Of a DNA stretch of 64,000 bases, positions 1-8,001 are shown piece by piece. The stretch comes from an uncultured Cyclobacteriaceae bacterium (lineage in GTDB: Bacteria; Bacteroidota; Bacteroidia; Cytophagales; Cyclobacteriaceae), in NCBI GenBank assembly GCA_937146645.1, contig CAKZRQ010000051.1:62001-126000 (forward strand), given 5' to 3'. Position numbers and translations under genes: made by a program. How positions within the stretch are numbered: position 1 is the stretch's first letter; each line of letters starts with the position of its first letter. The notes beneath the pieces are model-generated. The model saw only the letters and a program-made list of their open reading frames with translations. It did no database searches and was not told the origin of the DNA.

Positions 1-280
1 CCCTGAAGTTCGTCGGGATTTGTCACTTGTGATCGACAAGACAGTTTCCTATCAGGAAGTAGAGGCTATCGCCAAAAAATCTGGCGGACGACTGCTGAAA
101 AGGATCAATGTCTTTGATGTCTATCAAGGCGAAAAGATTGCTGAAGACAAAAAAGCTTATGCTTTGAGCTTCTATCTTCAGGATCAGGAAAATACTTTGA
201 CCGATAAGGTTATTGATAAAACTATGAGTAAATTAATCTCAGTATTTGAGAAAGAAACAGGAGCTCTTATCCGAACCTGA
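1..280 (+). CDS. pheT: Phenylalanyl-tRNA synthetase beta subunit, C-terminal end (partial)
   Basis: This is the last 92 or so codons of a gene that starts before the window; the open frame runs back through base 2. The visible part reads PEVRRDLSLVIDKTVSY and continues with a compact alpha/beta domain ending in ETGALIRT. That is the FDX-ACB (anticodon-binding-like) domain that closes bacterial PheT; the PxxxRDLSLV motif is typical. PheT is the beta chain of the alpha2-beta2 enzyme that charges tRNA-Phe in the cytoplasm. The next gene starts one base after the stop codon, so the two are probably co-transcribed. The identity is secure although only the C-terminus is visible. Confidence 0.9.
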   Translation, partial: PEVRRDLSLVIDKTVSYQEVEAIAKKSGGRLLKRINVFDVYQGEKIAEDKKAYALSFYLQDQENTLTDKVIDKTMSKLISVFEKETGALIRT

Positions 281-281
281 T

Positions 282-566
282 ATGATACACGATGAACTGC
301 AAAAGCTTGAAAAGCTAGCTTCCAAAGTCCAGGCTAAGGTGGCCGAACTGAAATCCCAAAATGAGCAACTTCTCAAGAAAAATTCGGATTTAGAGGGTGA
401 ATTGAAAGCCAAAGAGCAGGAAATCGAGCACTTTAAAAATAAGATTAAAATTAGTAACATTGTGGATAACCGTAGGATGAACCCTGAGGATTCCACGGAA
501 ATGAAAGACTTAATCGATAATTATATAAAGGAGATTGATCAGCTGATCACTCACTTGTCAGAGTAA
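282..566 (+). CDS. Small coiled-coil protein upstream of zapA (ZapB-like candidate)
   Basis: A 94-residue, highly charged protein that is almost all heptad-like helix over residues 1-60 (MIHDELQKLEKLASKVQAKV onward), then a short tail rich in acidic residues. I see no signal peptide or membrane segment. I chose the ATG at 282, one base after the pheT stop; an upstream TTG would overlap pheT. The zapA start follows one base after its stop codon, so pheT, this gene and zapA look like one transcript. Its place before zapA and its coiled-coil form suggest a cell-division accessory protein analogous to ZapB, but that is inferred from context. No enzymatic motif is visible. Confidence 0.75.
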   Translation: MIHDELQKLEKLASKVQAKVAELKSQNEQLLKKNSDLEGELKAKEQEIEHFKNKIKISNIVDNRRMNPEDSTEMKDLIDNYIKEIDQLITHLSE

Positions 567-567
567 G

Positions 568-852
568 ATGGAGACACTTTCCATACGTTTGAAAATTGGC
601 ACCAGAGAGTATCCCATGAGTGTAACCATGGAAGATGAGGCCAAAATTCGTCTCGCTGGCAAATTAATCAACGAAAAACTAAAGAAGTATAAGGAGGAGT
701 ACGGGTTGGACGATAGCCAGGATTTGCTGGCAATGGTTGCATTTGATTGCATGGTAGAATCCCTGGAATCAAATGAAGTAAACGCTGAGGATAGCGCTAA
801 AATTAAAGAAAGCCTCACCCAAATCAATACGCTCCTTACGGATTCTCTATAG
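568..852 (+). CDS. zapA: Cell division protein ZapA
   Basis: A 94-residue protein starting METLSIRLKIGTREYPMSV, matching the ZapA family: an N-terminal beta-hairpin domain, which in known members binds FtsZ, and a C-terminal dimerising helix. The family feature near residues 50-60 (DLLAMVAFDCMVE) is present. ZapA bundles FtsZ filaments at mid-cell. The length is normal for the family. It follows the coiled-coil gene by one base and precedes rny by 60 bases. I looked for a 6S RNA in that 60-base gap, because 6S RNA follows zapA in proteobacteria; the gap is too short and has no matching fold. Confidence 0.88.
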   Translation: METLSIRLKIGTREYPMSVTMEDEAKIRLAGKLINEKLKKYKEEYGLDDSQDLLAMVAFDCMVESLESNEVNAEDSAKIKESLTQINTLLTDSL

Positions 853-912
853 TTCCCTTTCATTTTCTGGATAGCAGGTAAATCCACGGGATTATTCATA
901 CCAAAATAACCC

Positions 913-2478
913 ATGGGAGATACACTTTATATAATAATAGCTGCCGTAGTCGGAGTGCTAGGCGGGTTTGGTTTTGCCTCAGTTCTGATTAAAGGCAAAA
1001 ACAAGAAGATGGAGGCTATCGCCAAAGAAAAGGCAGATGCCCTGATTCGAGAAGCAGAAATCAATGCTGAGTCCATAAAAAAGGATAGAATTTTCCAAGC
1101 GAAGGAAAAGTACCTTAAGCTGAAATCGGAGTTTGATGAGGAGATGTCAAAGAAGAAAAACATCATACTCACCAATGAAAACAAGATCAAGCAAAGGGAG
1201 CAGCATACCAGTAAAGAGCTTGAAAAAGTAAAGCGAAAACAAGCTGAGTTAGACAGCTCAAAAGAAAACCTACAGGCCCAGCTGCAGGCTGTTCAGGTGA
1301 AGAAAGAGGAGCTGGAGAAAGTAACCAATCGAAGAATTGCTGACTTAGAAAAAGTTGCCGGATTGACTCGCGAGGAGGCTCGAGAGGAGCTCGTAACCAT
1401 GCTTACCGAGGAGGCACAATCGAAGGCATCTTCACAGATCAAGGATATCGTCGACGAAGCGAAATCCACTGCCACAAAGGAAGCCAAGAAGATCGTTTTA
1501 AATACTATTCAGAGAACGGCAACCGAGCATGCGATCGAGAATTGCGTGTCCGTTTTCAATATTGAAAGTGACGACATTAAAGGGAAAGTAATTGGTCGGG
1601 AAGGTCGAAATATTCGTGCTCTTGAAGCAGCCACTGGTGTTGAGATCGTGGTCGATGATACACCAGAAGCCATTATCATTTCAGGTTTTGATCCCGTAAG
1701 GAGAGAGGTCGCGAGGCTTTCCCTTCACAGATTGGTTCAGGACGGAAGAATACATCCAGCCAGGATTGAGGAGGTAGTAGCGAAGACTAAGAAGAATATC
1801 AATGAGGAAATTATGGAAATCGGTGAAAGGACCTGTATCGATTTAGGTATTCATGGATTACATATCGAGTTGGTGAAGATGGTGGGAAGGATGAGATTCC
1901 GGTCTTCTTATGGCCAGAATCTGCTTCAGCACTCCAGAGAAGTTGCTAACCTCTCTGCAACTATGGCGGCAGAGATGGGGCTTAACGCAAAGCTCGCGAA
2001 GCGTGCTGGATTGCTTCACGATATCGGAAAGGTTTGGCATGAAGAGCAAGAACTCCCACATGCGATTCTCGGGATGGAATTGGCCAAAAGATTTAAGGAG
2101 CATCCAGAAGTCTGTAATGCAATTGGAGCTCATCACGATGAGATAGAAATGACCTCGATGATTTCACCAATTGTTCAGGCTACTGATGCGATTTCAGGTG
2201 CAAGACCTGGTGCAAGAAGAGAGATCATGGATAGTTACATCAAGAGATTGAAAGATCTTGAAAACCTTGCCTTGAGCTTTGACGGAGTAAATAAATGCTT
2301 TGCTATGCAGGCAGGTCGTGAGCTTCGGGTTCTGGTGGATGCTGAAAATGTGGATGATGGAACTGCAGGCCAGCTTTCATTTGATATTTCTCAGAAAATC
2401 GAAAAAGAGATGCAATATCCTGGACAGATCAAGATCACGGTGATTCGAGAGATGAGAGCTGTGAACTACGCGAGATAG
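913..2478 (+). CDS. rny: Ribonuclease Y
   Basis: 521 residues with the full RNase Y architecture: an N-terminal membrane anchor (about residues 4-25, [20 protein letters not shown]), a long charged coiled coil (about 30-200), a KH RNA-binding domain with the [12 protein letters not shown] motif at 227-238, and an HD phosphohydrolase domain with H340 and the LLHDIGK metal motif (H369, D370). RNase Y is a membrane-tethered endoribonuclease that starts mRNA decay. The ATG at 913 gives the expected anchor. A hairpin terminator follows the stop, so this is probably the last gene of the pheT-zapA-rny unit. Confidence 0.95.
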   Translation: MGDTLYIIIAAVVGVLGGFGFASVLIKGKNKKMEAIAKEKADALIREAEINAESIKKDRIFQAKEKYLKLKSEFDEEMSKKKNIILTNENKIKQREQHTSKELEKVKRKQAELDSSKENLQAQLQAVQVKKEELEKVTNRRIADLEKVAGLTREEAREELVTMLTEEAQSKASSQIKDIVDEAKSTATKEAKKIVLNTIQRTATEHAIENCVSVFNIESDDIKGKVIGREGRNIRALEAATGVEIVVDDTPEAIIISGFDPVRREVARLSLHRLVQDGRIHPARIEEVVAKTKKNINEEIMEIGERTCIDLGIHGLHIELVKMVGRMRFRSSYGQNLLQHSREVANLSATMAAEMGLNAKLAKRAGLLHDIGKVWHEEQELPHAILGMELAKRFKEHPEVCNAIGAHHDEIEMTSMISPIVQATDAISGARPGARREIMDSYIKRLKDLENLALSFDGVNKCFAMQAGRELRVLVDAENVDDGTAGQLSFDISQKIEKEMQYPGQIKITVIREMRAVNYAR

Positions 2479-2500
2479 TTTTCTCGAGGAAATAATTCCA

Positions 2501-2535
2501 AAGGCGATTAGCGAATTGTTAATCGCCTTTTTAAT
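2501..2535 (+). terminator. Rho-independent terminator after rny
   Basis: A perfect 10-bp stem (AAGGCGATTA at 2501-2510 pairing with TAATCGCCTT at 2520-2529), a 9-base loop, then a T-rich run. It lies 22 bases after the rny stop codon and just before the next gene. Confidence 0.85.
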
Positions 2536-2543
2536 TTTCATTC

Positions 2544-3335
2544 ATGCGGTACCTTTTGAGCCCACTTTCCATTTTTGAATTTTTTTATAACGCATTTGAG
2601 TCAATGCGACTTGCCCTATTTCCCAGGAAGGTTGAAAGGTCAGATTTACAGGTCTTAGAAAAGCATTTCCCGTATTATGCCCGAATGAATCCTAAGTTCA
2701 AAAAGGAATTTGAACGAAGGCTGCAATACATTCTTTCCAGTAGGAATTTTCATCCCAGAGGAGGACTGCAAGAAGTGACAGAGGAAATGGAAGTGCTCAT
2801 TGGTGCTACGATCACCATGGTGATTTTTGGTTGGAAAAAGGTACGACTTCCGCATTTCCGAAAGATTCTGATCTATCCTAATCAGTATTACAGCAGTATA
2901 ACCAGGACTTATCACAAAGGGGAAGTTAATCCCAAGTTTGGGATAATAGTTTTGTCATGGAGAGCATTCTTGGAAGGGTTGGTAGATGAAGATGATGGCA
3001 TAAACTTAGGAGTTCATGAAGTGGCTCACGCCCTAAAATTAGAAAATCAGATTAGGCATAACGATGAGTTCAATTTCATCTCAGCAAGTATCAGTCAAGA
3101 CTATAGGACGCATATGGCTTCAGAAAAAGAGAAAATGAAAGCCGGAGAGAATTCCCCGTTCAGAGAGACTGCTTTGATCAATGATGATGAGTTTTTTGCA
3201 GTGGTGTTGGAGAATTTCTTCGAAAGGCCAGAAGTATTTTCTGAGCAAAGACCTGAATTCTATAAAACCATGACCTTGCTTATGCAGCAGAATCCTTTGG
3301 TGGTAAGTCCAAGGGTTATAGTGGAGAAGGCATAA
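2544..3335 (+). CDS. MtfA-family zinc peptidase
   Basis: A 263-residue protein with the gluzincin motif HEVAHAL (H158, E159, H162) and a downstream glutamate in FAVVLENFFERP (E223). These are the expected zinc ligands of the MtfA family (formerly DUF980). In E. coli MtfA binds the glucose repressor Mlc; Bacteroidota members have this peptidase core, but their substrate is unknown. The N-terminus has a hydrophobic patch rather than a clear signal peptide. The ATG at 2544 begins right after the rny terminator. The gene converges with sucD on a shared hairpin. Family assignment is firm; the role is not. Confidence 0.82.
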   Translation: MRYLLSPLSIFEFFYNAFESMRLALFPRKVERSDLQVLEKHFPYYARMNPKFKKEFERRLQYILSSRNFHPRGGLQEVTEEMEVLIGATITMVIFGWKKVRLPHFRKILIYPNQYYSSITRTYHKGEVNPKFGIIVLSWRAFLEGLVDEDDGINLGVHEVAHALKLENQIRHNDEFNFISASISQDYRTHMASEKEKMKAGENSPFRETALINDDEFFAVVLENFFERPEVFSEQRPEFYKTMTLLMQQNPLVVSPRVIVEKA

Positions 3336-3366
3336 AAAAACCGTCCCGATATTATCAGGACGGTTC
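3336..3366. terminator. Bidirectional terminator between the peptidase gene and sucD
   Basis: The stem AACCGTCC (3339-3346) pairs with GGACGGTT (3358-3365). Read on the minus strand it is followed by a run of T, so it serves sucD best. On the plus strand only a weak T stretch follows. Confidence 0.8.
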
Positions 3367-3384
3367 ATTCTAATTTCAATTTTC

Positions 3385-4266
3385 TTAAGCTCCTACACCA
3401 AGAGCTTTAGCCATTGTCTCGCCGATTTCAGCAGGGGATTCAGCTACGTAAATTCCATTCTCGCGCATGATTCTCATCTTGGCCTCTGCAGTGTCATCTG
3501 CTCCACCGATGATCGCACCGGCGTGCCCCATTCTTCTTCCTGGAGGTGCTGTCTGTCCAGCAATAAATCCAACCACAGGCTTCTTATTTCCAGTCTCTCT
3601 GATCCACTTTGAAGCTTCTGCTTCATAATTTCCACCGATTTCACCGATCATTACGATGGCATCGGTTTCTGGATCTTCCATTAGAAGTTGTACCGCTTGC
3701 TTCGTAGAAGTCCCGATGATTGGGTCACCACCAATTCCAATTGCAGTGGATACACCAAGACCAGCTTTGGCTACCTGGTCGGCAGCTTCATAAGTAAGAG
3801 TTCCAGACTTGGATACAATTCCGATGCGGCCCTGCTTGAAGACAAAACCTGGCATGATACCTACTTTGGCTTCGCCTGGAGTGATAACTCCTGGACAGTT
3901 AGGGCCGATCAGCGTAACGCCTCTTTCCTTGATGTAAGGCTTAGCCTTGATCATGTCAGCAACTGGAATCCCTTCTGTGATTGCGATCACCACCTTGATT
4001 CCTGCATCTGCTGCTTCCATAATTGCATCAGCTGCAAATGCTGGTGGAACAAATATAATTGAAGTGTCTGCGCCAGTTTTTTGAACTGCCTCTTCTACAG
4101 AGTTGAACACCGGGCGGTCAAGGTGAGTATTGCCCCCTTTGCCAGGAGTAACTCCGCCTACCACATTGGTGCCATACTCTATCATTTGCTGGGCATGAAA
4201 GGAACCTTCAGAGCCTGTAAAACCCTGTACAATTACCTTTGAATCTTTATTGACTAGTACACTCAT
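3385..4266 (-). CDS. sucD: Succinyl-CoA ligase (ADP/GDP-forming) alpha subunit
   Basis: A 293-residue protein starting [20 protein letters not shown]. It has the CoA-binding Rossmann domain with [10 protein letters not shown] (15-24) and GPNCPGVI (121-128), and the ligase domain with the active-site histidine H248 in GHAGAIIGG. It is the TCA-cycle subunit that carries phosphohistidine during succinyl-CoA/succinate conversion. The open frame extends 17 codons further upstream, but the family start and the promoter at 4289-4318 support the ATG at 4266. The beta subunit gene (sucC) is not adjacent and not in this window, so the subunits are encoded apart. The length fits the family. Confidence 0.95.
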   Translation of the reverse strand: MSVLVNKDSKVIVQGFTGSEGSFHAQQMIEYGTNVVGGVTPGKGGNTHLDRPVFNSVEEAVQKTGADTSIIFVPPAFAADAIMEAADAGIKVVIAITEGIPVADMIKAKPYIKERGVTLIGPNCPGVITPGEAKVGIMPGFVFKQGRIGIVSKSGTLTYEAADQVAKAGLGVSTAIGIGGDPIIGTSTKQAVQLLMEDPETDAIVMIGEIGGNYEAEASKWIRETGNKKPVVGFIAGQTAPPGRRMGHAGAIIGGADDTAEAKMRIMRENGIYVAESPAEIGETMAKALGVGA

Positions 4267-4288
4267 GATGCGTTGATTAAAGTTTGCA

Positions 4289-4318
4289 CAAAAATAGAAG
4301 AAACAACCCTCTGACAAA
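4289..4318 (-). promoter_or_regulatory. Promoter of sucD (Bacteroidota TTTG / TAnnTTTG type)
   Basis: On the minus strand, TTTG (4318-4315), an 18-base spacer and TATTTTTG (4296-4289) match the phylum's -33/-7 consensus. Transcription would start near 4282, about 16 bases before the sucD ATG. Confidence 0.7.
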
Positions 4319-4423
4319 AGAAAAGCGCAACATTCTGTGAGGAATTCAATGAGTTATTTTCTGGTAATATTGAAGTCCAATGAGTCGAAAATTTTCAATT
4401 AGCCATTCTGCCGTTAAAGTAGT

Positions 4424-4452
4424 TTTGGGCCTGTTTAAACTCAATATTTTTG
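4424..4452 (+). promoter_or_regulatory. Promoter of the kinase-ABC-DUF3299 operon
   Basis: TTTG at 4424-4427, a 17-base spacer and TATTTTTG at 4445-4452 match the -33/-7 consensus of Bacteroidota primary-sigma promoters. The predicted start near 4459 leaves a leader of about 40 bases before the ATG at 4499. Confidence 0.65.
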
Positions 4453-4498
4453 TATTTTCCCTTCCTTAAAATTAAAGCTCCAATAACCCAACTCTCGG

Positions 4499-5677
4499 AT
4501 GTTTAGCCTGAAAATTTTAATAGTAGAAGATGACTCGGTTTCTGCTTTGCTCTTGCAAAGAGCTCTAGAGAAGAATAATCATCAAATTATAGGAATAGCG
4601 GATACCGGAGAAAAGGCTCTGGATATTTTGGCAGCTAATCCTGCCGATATCGTGATGATGGATATAAATCTCGCTGGAGATTTGGATGGGATTAAAACCA
4701 CGGAAATCATCAATGAAAAATACGATATCCCGGTGGTGTATTTGAGTGCTAGCTCTGATGCGGAAACTCTGAATAAGGTGGTGGGTACGAATCCAAGTGC
4801 TTATGTAATCAAGCCTTTCAATATCCGGGAACTAAACATGGTGATCGAGCTCGCCATTTTTAAGGATAGAAAGGAGAAAGAGCTTCAAAAGCTAAACAAC
4901 GAATTGGAAGAGAAGGTAAAGCAAAGAACGGTGGAGCTCTATGATGCGAACAAGGAGTTGACGAAAGCACTGGAAAAGGAAAGGGAAATCAATGAATTGA
5001 AATCAAGAATTGTGCTTAACGTTTCTCATGGATTCAAAACTCCTTTGACTTCAATTCTCAGTTCTGCTCAGCTGCTTCAGGTTTATGCGGAAAAGGATCA
5101 CCCGTTCAAGCCAAAAATTTCAAAGCATGCAGGCAAAATTGAAAATCAGGTCCGTACGCTGAATAACCTTTTGACTAGTGTCCTTTTCTTTGGCAAAGCC
5201 GATGAAAATAAAATGGAATACAAGCCCAAGAAGATGTTCTTGGGAGCCTTTGTGAAAGATCTGACCGCAGGAATTAAGGCAGGAATTGAGAATGACGTGA
5301 AGGTGAAAGTTGAACTTGGCGATCTGCCAAAGACCATCACCACAGATAGCGAATTGCTCTATCAGATTTTTGATAACCTACTTTCAAACGCAACGAAGTA
5401 TTCAAAAGACGGCCAGGAGGTTCTTTTCAAATTAGACTTCAAGGATGATAAATTGATCGGGAAAGTAATCGATAACGGTATTGGTATTCCAAAGGCTGAA
5501 CAAGGCCAACTGTTTGAGAGATTCTTCCGTGCTAAGAATGTTGGAATTGTGGAAGGATCGGGTCTCGGTTTATCGATTGTAAAAAAATGTATAGAGGTGA
5601 TGAAGGGAGATATTTCCTTTAAAAGTGAGCCTTTGAAAGAAACGGTTTTTGAGGTAGTGATACCTGTGAATAAATAA
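4499..5677 (+). CDS. Receiver-domain histidine kinase with unusual H-box
   Basis: A 392-residue soluble protein. Residues 5-120 form a receiver domain (acidic pair D11/D12, phosphoacceptor D55 in DIVMMDINL, K105 in VIKPF). A coiled coil follows (about 122-170), then a HisKA dimerisation domain with H177 and a HATPase_c domain (N-box DNLLSNATKYS, G1 DNGIGIP, F-box LFERFF, G2 GSGLGLS). No membrane segment is present, so its input is probably cytoplasmic phosphorylation of the receiver. The H-box reads SHGFKTPL; kinases of this class normally have Glu or Asp right after the histidine, so the Gly is odd. The stop codon overlaps the next ATG by one base, giving a coupled operon with the ABC genes. 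Confidence 0.88.
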   Translation: MFSLKILIVEDDSVSALLLQRALEKNNHQIIGIADTGEKALDILAANPADIVMMDINLAGDLDGIKTTEIINEKYDIPVVYLSASSDAETLNKVVGTNPSAYVIKPFNIRELNMVIELAIFKDRKEKELQKLNNELEEKVKQRTVELYDANKELTKALEKEREINELKSRIVLNVSHGFKTPLTSILSSAQLLQVYAEKDHPFKPKISKHAGKIENQVRTLNNLLTSVLFFGKADENKMEYKPKKMFLGAFVKDLTAGIKAGIENDVKVKVELGDLPKTITTDSELLYQIFDNLLSNATKYSKDGQEVLFKLDFKDDKLIGKVIDNGIGIPKAEQGQLFERFFRAKNVGIVEGSGLGLSIVKKCIEVMKGDISFKSEPLKETVFEVVIPVNK

Positions 5678-6318
5678 TGATGCTAGAAGCTAAAAATCTG
5701 AAATATACCTACAAAGGAAGTCAGAATATTGACTTTCCTGATGTGGAGCTAAAGCAAGGTGAATCCCTTTTGATTCTGGGAAAATCCGGTAGCGGGAAAA
5801 CTACTCTTTTGAATATGCTGTCCGGCTTGTTAAAACCTGAGTCTGGCACTATTTCCATCGATGGAAAGGATATTATTGCTTTCTCACAGAAAGAAATGGA
5901 CCAGTTTCGTGGTAAGAATATTGGGTTGATTTTTCAGAAACCGCATCTTTTGGGTCCCCTCTCTGTGAAAGAAAACCTACAGGTGGCCCCATTCTTCGCA
6001 AAAGTCCAAGGAGAAAGTCCAACTGGGATTTTGAAGGAGCTCGACATCGAAGATAAAGCAAATAGCAAGGTCCGAACCCTCAGTGAGGGCGAAGCTCAAA
6101 GAGTGTCGATTTCCAGAGCATTAATGAATAAGCCGAAGCTGATTTTGGCGGATGAGCCCACTTCAAGTCTGGATGATGAAAATGCTGAAAGAGTGATCAA
6201 TCTGCTGAAAGATCAGGCAAAACGAATCGGAGCAGGCCTAATCATCGTCACGCACGATCAAAGAATAAAGAATCAAGTTTCAAAATTCATTGAGGTCAAG
6301 AAGAATGAATCTGTTTAA
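5677..6318 (+). CDS. ABC transporter ATP-binding protein, LolD/MacB-like
   Basis: A 213-residue ATPase with Walker A GKSGSGKTT (35-43), Q-loop FQKP (86-89), signature LSEGEAQR (135-142), Walker B LILADE (155-160) and switch H193. Size and signature fit the LolD/MacB/FtsE subgroup, which pairs with FtsX-fold permeases in lipoprotein release or periplasmic mechanotransmission. It begins at the kinase stop codon and overlaps the permease start by 14 bases, so all three are translationally coupled. A second ATG one codon later is an equally possible start. The transported or moved substrate is not visible from this subunit. Confidence 0.9.
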   Translation: MMLEAKNLKYTYKGSQNIDFPDVELKQGESLLILGKSGSGKTTLLNMLSGLLKPESGTISIDGKDIIAFSQKEMDQFRGKNIGLIFQKPHLLGPLSVKENLQVAPFFAKVQGESPTGILKELDIEDKANSKVRTLSEGEAQRVSISRALMNKPKLILADEPTSSLDDENAERVINLLKDQAKRIGAGLIIVTHDQRIKNQVSKFIEVKKNESV

Positions 6319-7537
6319 AATCAGCCGAAAGTATCTTTCTTTCAAGCCTCTATCAACGGGCTTGAATATTTTGCTCTTATCCTTTGGTCTAGCCATTATC
6401 ACCATGCTTTTGTTGGTTCAAAATCAATTTGAGTCCGTGGTCAGCAAAGATGCAGAAGGGATTGATTTGGTAGTTGGAGCCAAAGGAAGTCCACTTCAGA
6501 TTATACTTTCCGGAGTATATCATGTAGACTTTCCAACCGGCAATATCCCAATAAAAGAAGCTATTGGATTACAGCGTAACCGCCTGGTGAAATCAGTATT
6601 GCCTTTGGCTCTAGGGGATAATTACAAGGGCTATCGAATCGTAGGTACAAACCATGACTACCTAGATTTTTACCAGGTTGAATTTTCAGATGGTGCTAGC
6701 TGGACAGAGTCTTTTCAAGTAGTGGTAGGTGCTGAAGTTGCCTTAAAGCAGGGGCTTAAAGTAGGGGATAGTTTTGCAAGTAGCCATGGCATTAGTGAAG
6801 GAAGTCATTCCCACGATGAGCATTTACTTCAAGTGGTAGGAGTACTTAAGCCCACAGGAAAGGTGATAGATCGTTTGATTACCACAAGTGTTGAAACGGT
6901 TTGGTACAGCCATGATGAACCAGGTGAGGATGGAGAGCATACTCATGATCATGGGCAGATTACGCTCAACGGATTGCCAGAAGGGGATGAATCACGGGAG
7001 TTAACAACCCTTCTACTACAATTCAGAAATCCAATGGCGGCTGTTCAGCTGCCAAGGTTTATTAATTCAAGGACCTCCATGCAGGCTGCTTCCCCTACAT
7101 TTGAGATGGCCAGGCTTTTTGAGCTACTTGGTGTAGGTATTAAGCTTCTTCAAGGACTCGCGGTTGCTTTGATTGTAATCGCAGGTTTGGGGATTTTTAT
7201 AGCCCTGTACAATTCACTTAAGGAGCGTAAATATGATTTGGCCGTATTGAGATCCATTGGAGCAACAAGATTTCAACTCCTTCAGCTTATCCTTATCGAA
7301 GGAATCACCCTGACATGGATAGGAGCTATTTTAGGTTTGGTCCTTGGTCATGTATTCCTCTTTTTCTTATTGAAAACTTCAGATCAAGGTCTTGCTGCAT
7401 CGCTTCAAGCATGGACATTCTTACCAGGAGAATTATGGATTTTGGTCTACGCTACTGTTGTTGGTTTAGTCGCCTCCATTATACCCGCTATTACAGCTTA
7501 TCAAACAAGCATTGCGAAGCAATTAACAAAATCGTAA
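6305..7537 (+). CDS. FtsX-fold ABC permease with histidine-rich periplasmic loop
   Basis: A 410-residue MacB/FtsX-like permease. It has one N-terminal membrane helix (about 20-40), a large periplasmic region, then three C-terminal helices starting near 285 with the conserved segment NSLKERKYDLAVLRSIGAT. I chose the ATG at 6305, five codons into the open frame, because the upstream residues are polar and overlap the ATPase gene more. Two His/acid clusters lie in the periplasmic region: H161, H168, H170, H173 and H203, H212, H214, H216. They look like metal-binding loops. A related Pseudomonas operon (PA4063-PA4066), as I recall, is zinc/Zur-linked and also pairs this transporter with a DUF3299 protein, so a zinc role is a fair inference. 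Confidence 0.85.
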   Translation: MNLFKISRKYLSFKPLSTGLNILLLSFGLAIITMLLLVQNQFESVVSKDAEGIDLVVGAKGSPLQIILSGVYHVDFPTGNIPIKEAIGLQRNRLVKSVLPLALGDNYKGYRIVGTNHDYLDFYQVEFSDGASWTESFQVVVGAEVALKQGLKVGDSFASSHGISEGSHSHDEHLLQVVGVLKPTGKVIDRLITTSVETVWYSHDEPGEDGEHTHDHGQITLNGLPEGDESRELTTLLLQFRNPMAAVQLPRFINSRTSMQAASPTFEMARLFELLGVGIKLLQGLAVALIVIAGLGIFIALYNSLKERKYDLAVLRSIGATRFQLLQLILIEGITLTWIGAILGLVLGHVFLFFLLKTSDQGLAASLQAWTFLPGELWILVYATVVGLVASIIPAITAYQTSIAKQLTKS

Positions 7538-7569
7538 ATAGTGCGTAACTTAGTGGTGTAAAAGAAAAG

Positions 7570-8001
7570 ATGATGAAGAAAATACTCGTCAGTTTGTTTT
7601 TCGTGGCAGGAATCGCTTTTGCTGTAAAAGCACAGGAAAGCGTTTGGGGAAGCTTATCTGAGGTTTCCTATAAAATCAGTGAAGATGAGTGGGGAGAATT
7701 ATATGTTCCAGTATTCTCCGATAACATCAAAAGTTTAGAAGGGACCGTAGTCGAAGCGGATGGTTACATTATTCCTTTCGAAGGGATGTTTAAACCTGAG
7801 CATATCATTCTTTCAGGACTTCCAATTGCGGAGTGTTTCTTTTGTGGGGCAGGAGGACCAGAAACGGTTATGGAAGTTTTATTAACTGATCCTATAAAGT
7901 ATACCTCCAATCGAGTTCGAGTAAGAGGTACTTTGAATCTTAATAGTGATGATCCAGAAAAGTTGATGTACATCCTAACGGACGCACAACTTTTGGATTA
8001 A
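7570..8001 (+). CDS. Secreted DUF3299-like protein
   Basis: A 143-residue protein with a signal peptide (KKILVSLFFVAGIAFAVKAQ) and a compact beta-rich domain. It has the features of DUF3299: GYIIPF, a C-x2-C pair in ECFFCGAGGPE (C89, C92), and a final strand with VRVRGTLNL. DUF3299 proteins lie beside LolD/FtsX-type ABC genes in other phyla, and the same arrangement holds here 32 bases after the permease. Function is unknown. The paired cysteines and the His-rich permease loop are compatible with metal binding in the periplasm. It ends exactly where the convergent aminotransferase gene ends. Confidence 0.75.
   Translation: MMKKILVSLFFVAGIAFAVKAQESVWGSLSEVSYKISEDEWGELYVPVFSDNIKSLEGTVVEADGYIIPFEGMFKPEHIILSGLPIAECFFCGAGGPETVMEVLLTDPIKYTSNRVRVRGTLNLNSDDPEKLMYILTDAQLLD

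Noticed and set aside
853..912. 6S RNA after zapA
   Set aside because: The gap is only 60 bases, far shorter than 6S RNA, and lacks the long hairpin with a central bubble.
3688..4062. 124-codon plus-strand open frame inside sucD
   Set aside because: Fully antisense to a strongly conserved gene, with biased cysteine- and tryptophan-rich composition typical of a shadow frame.
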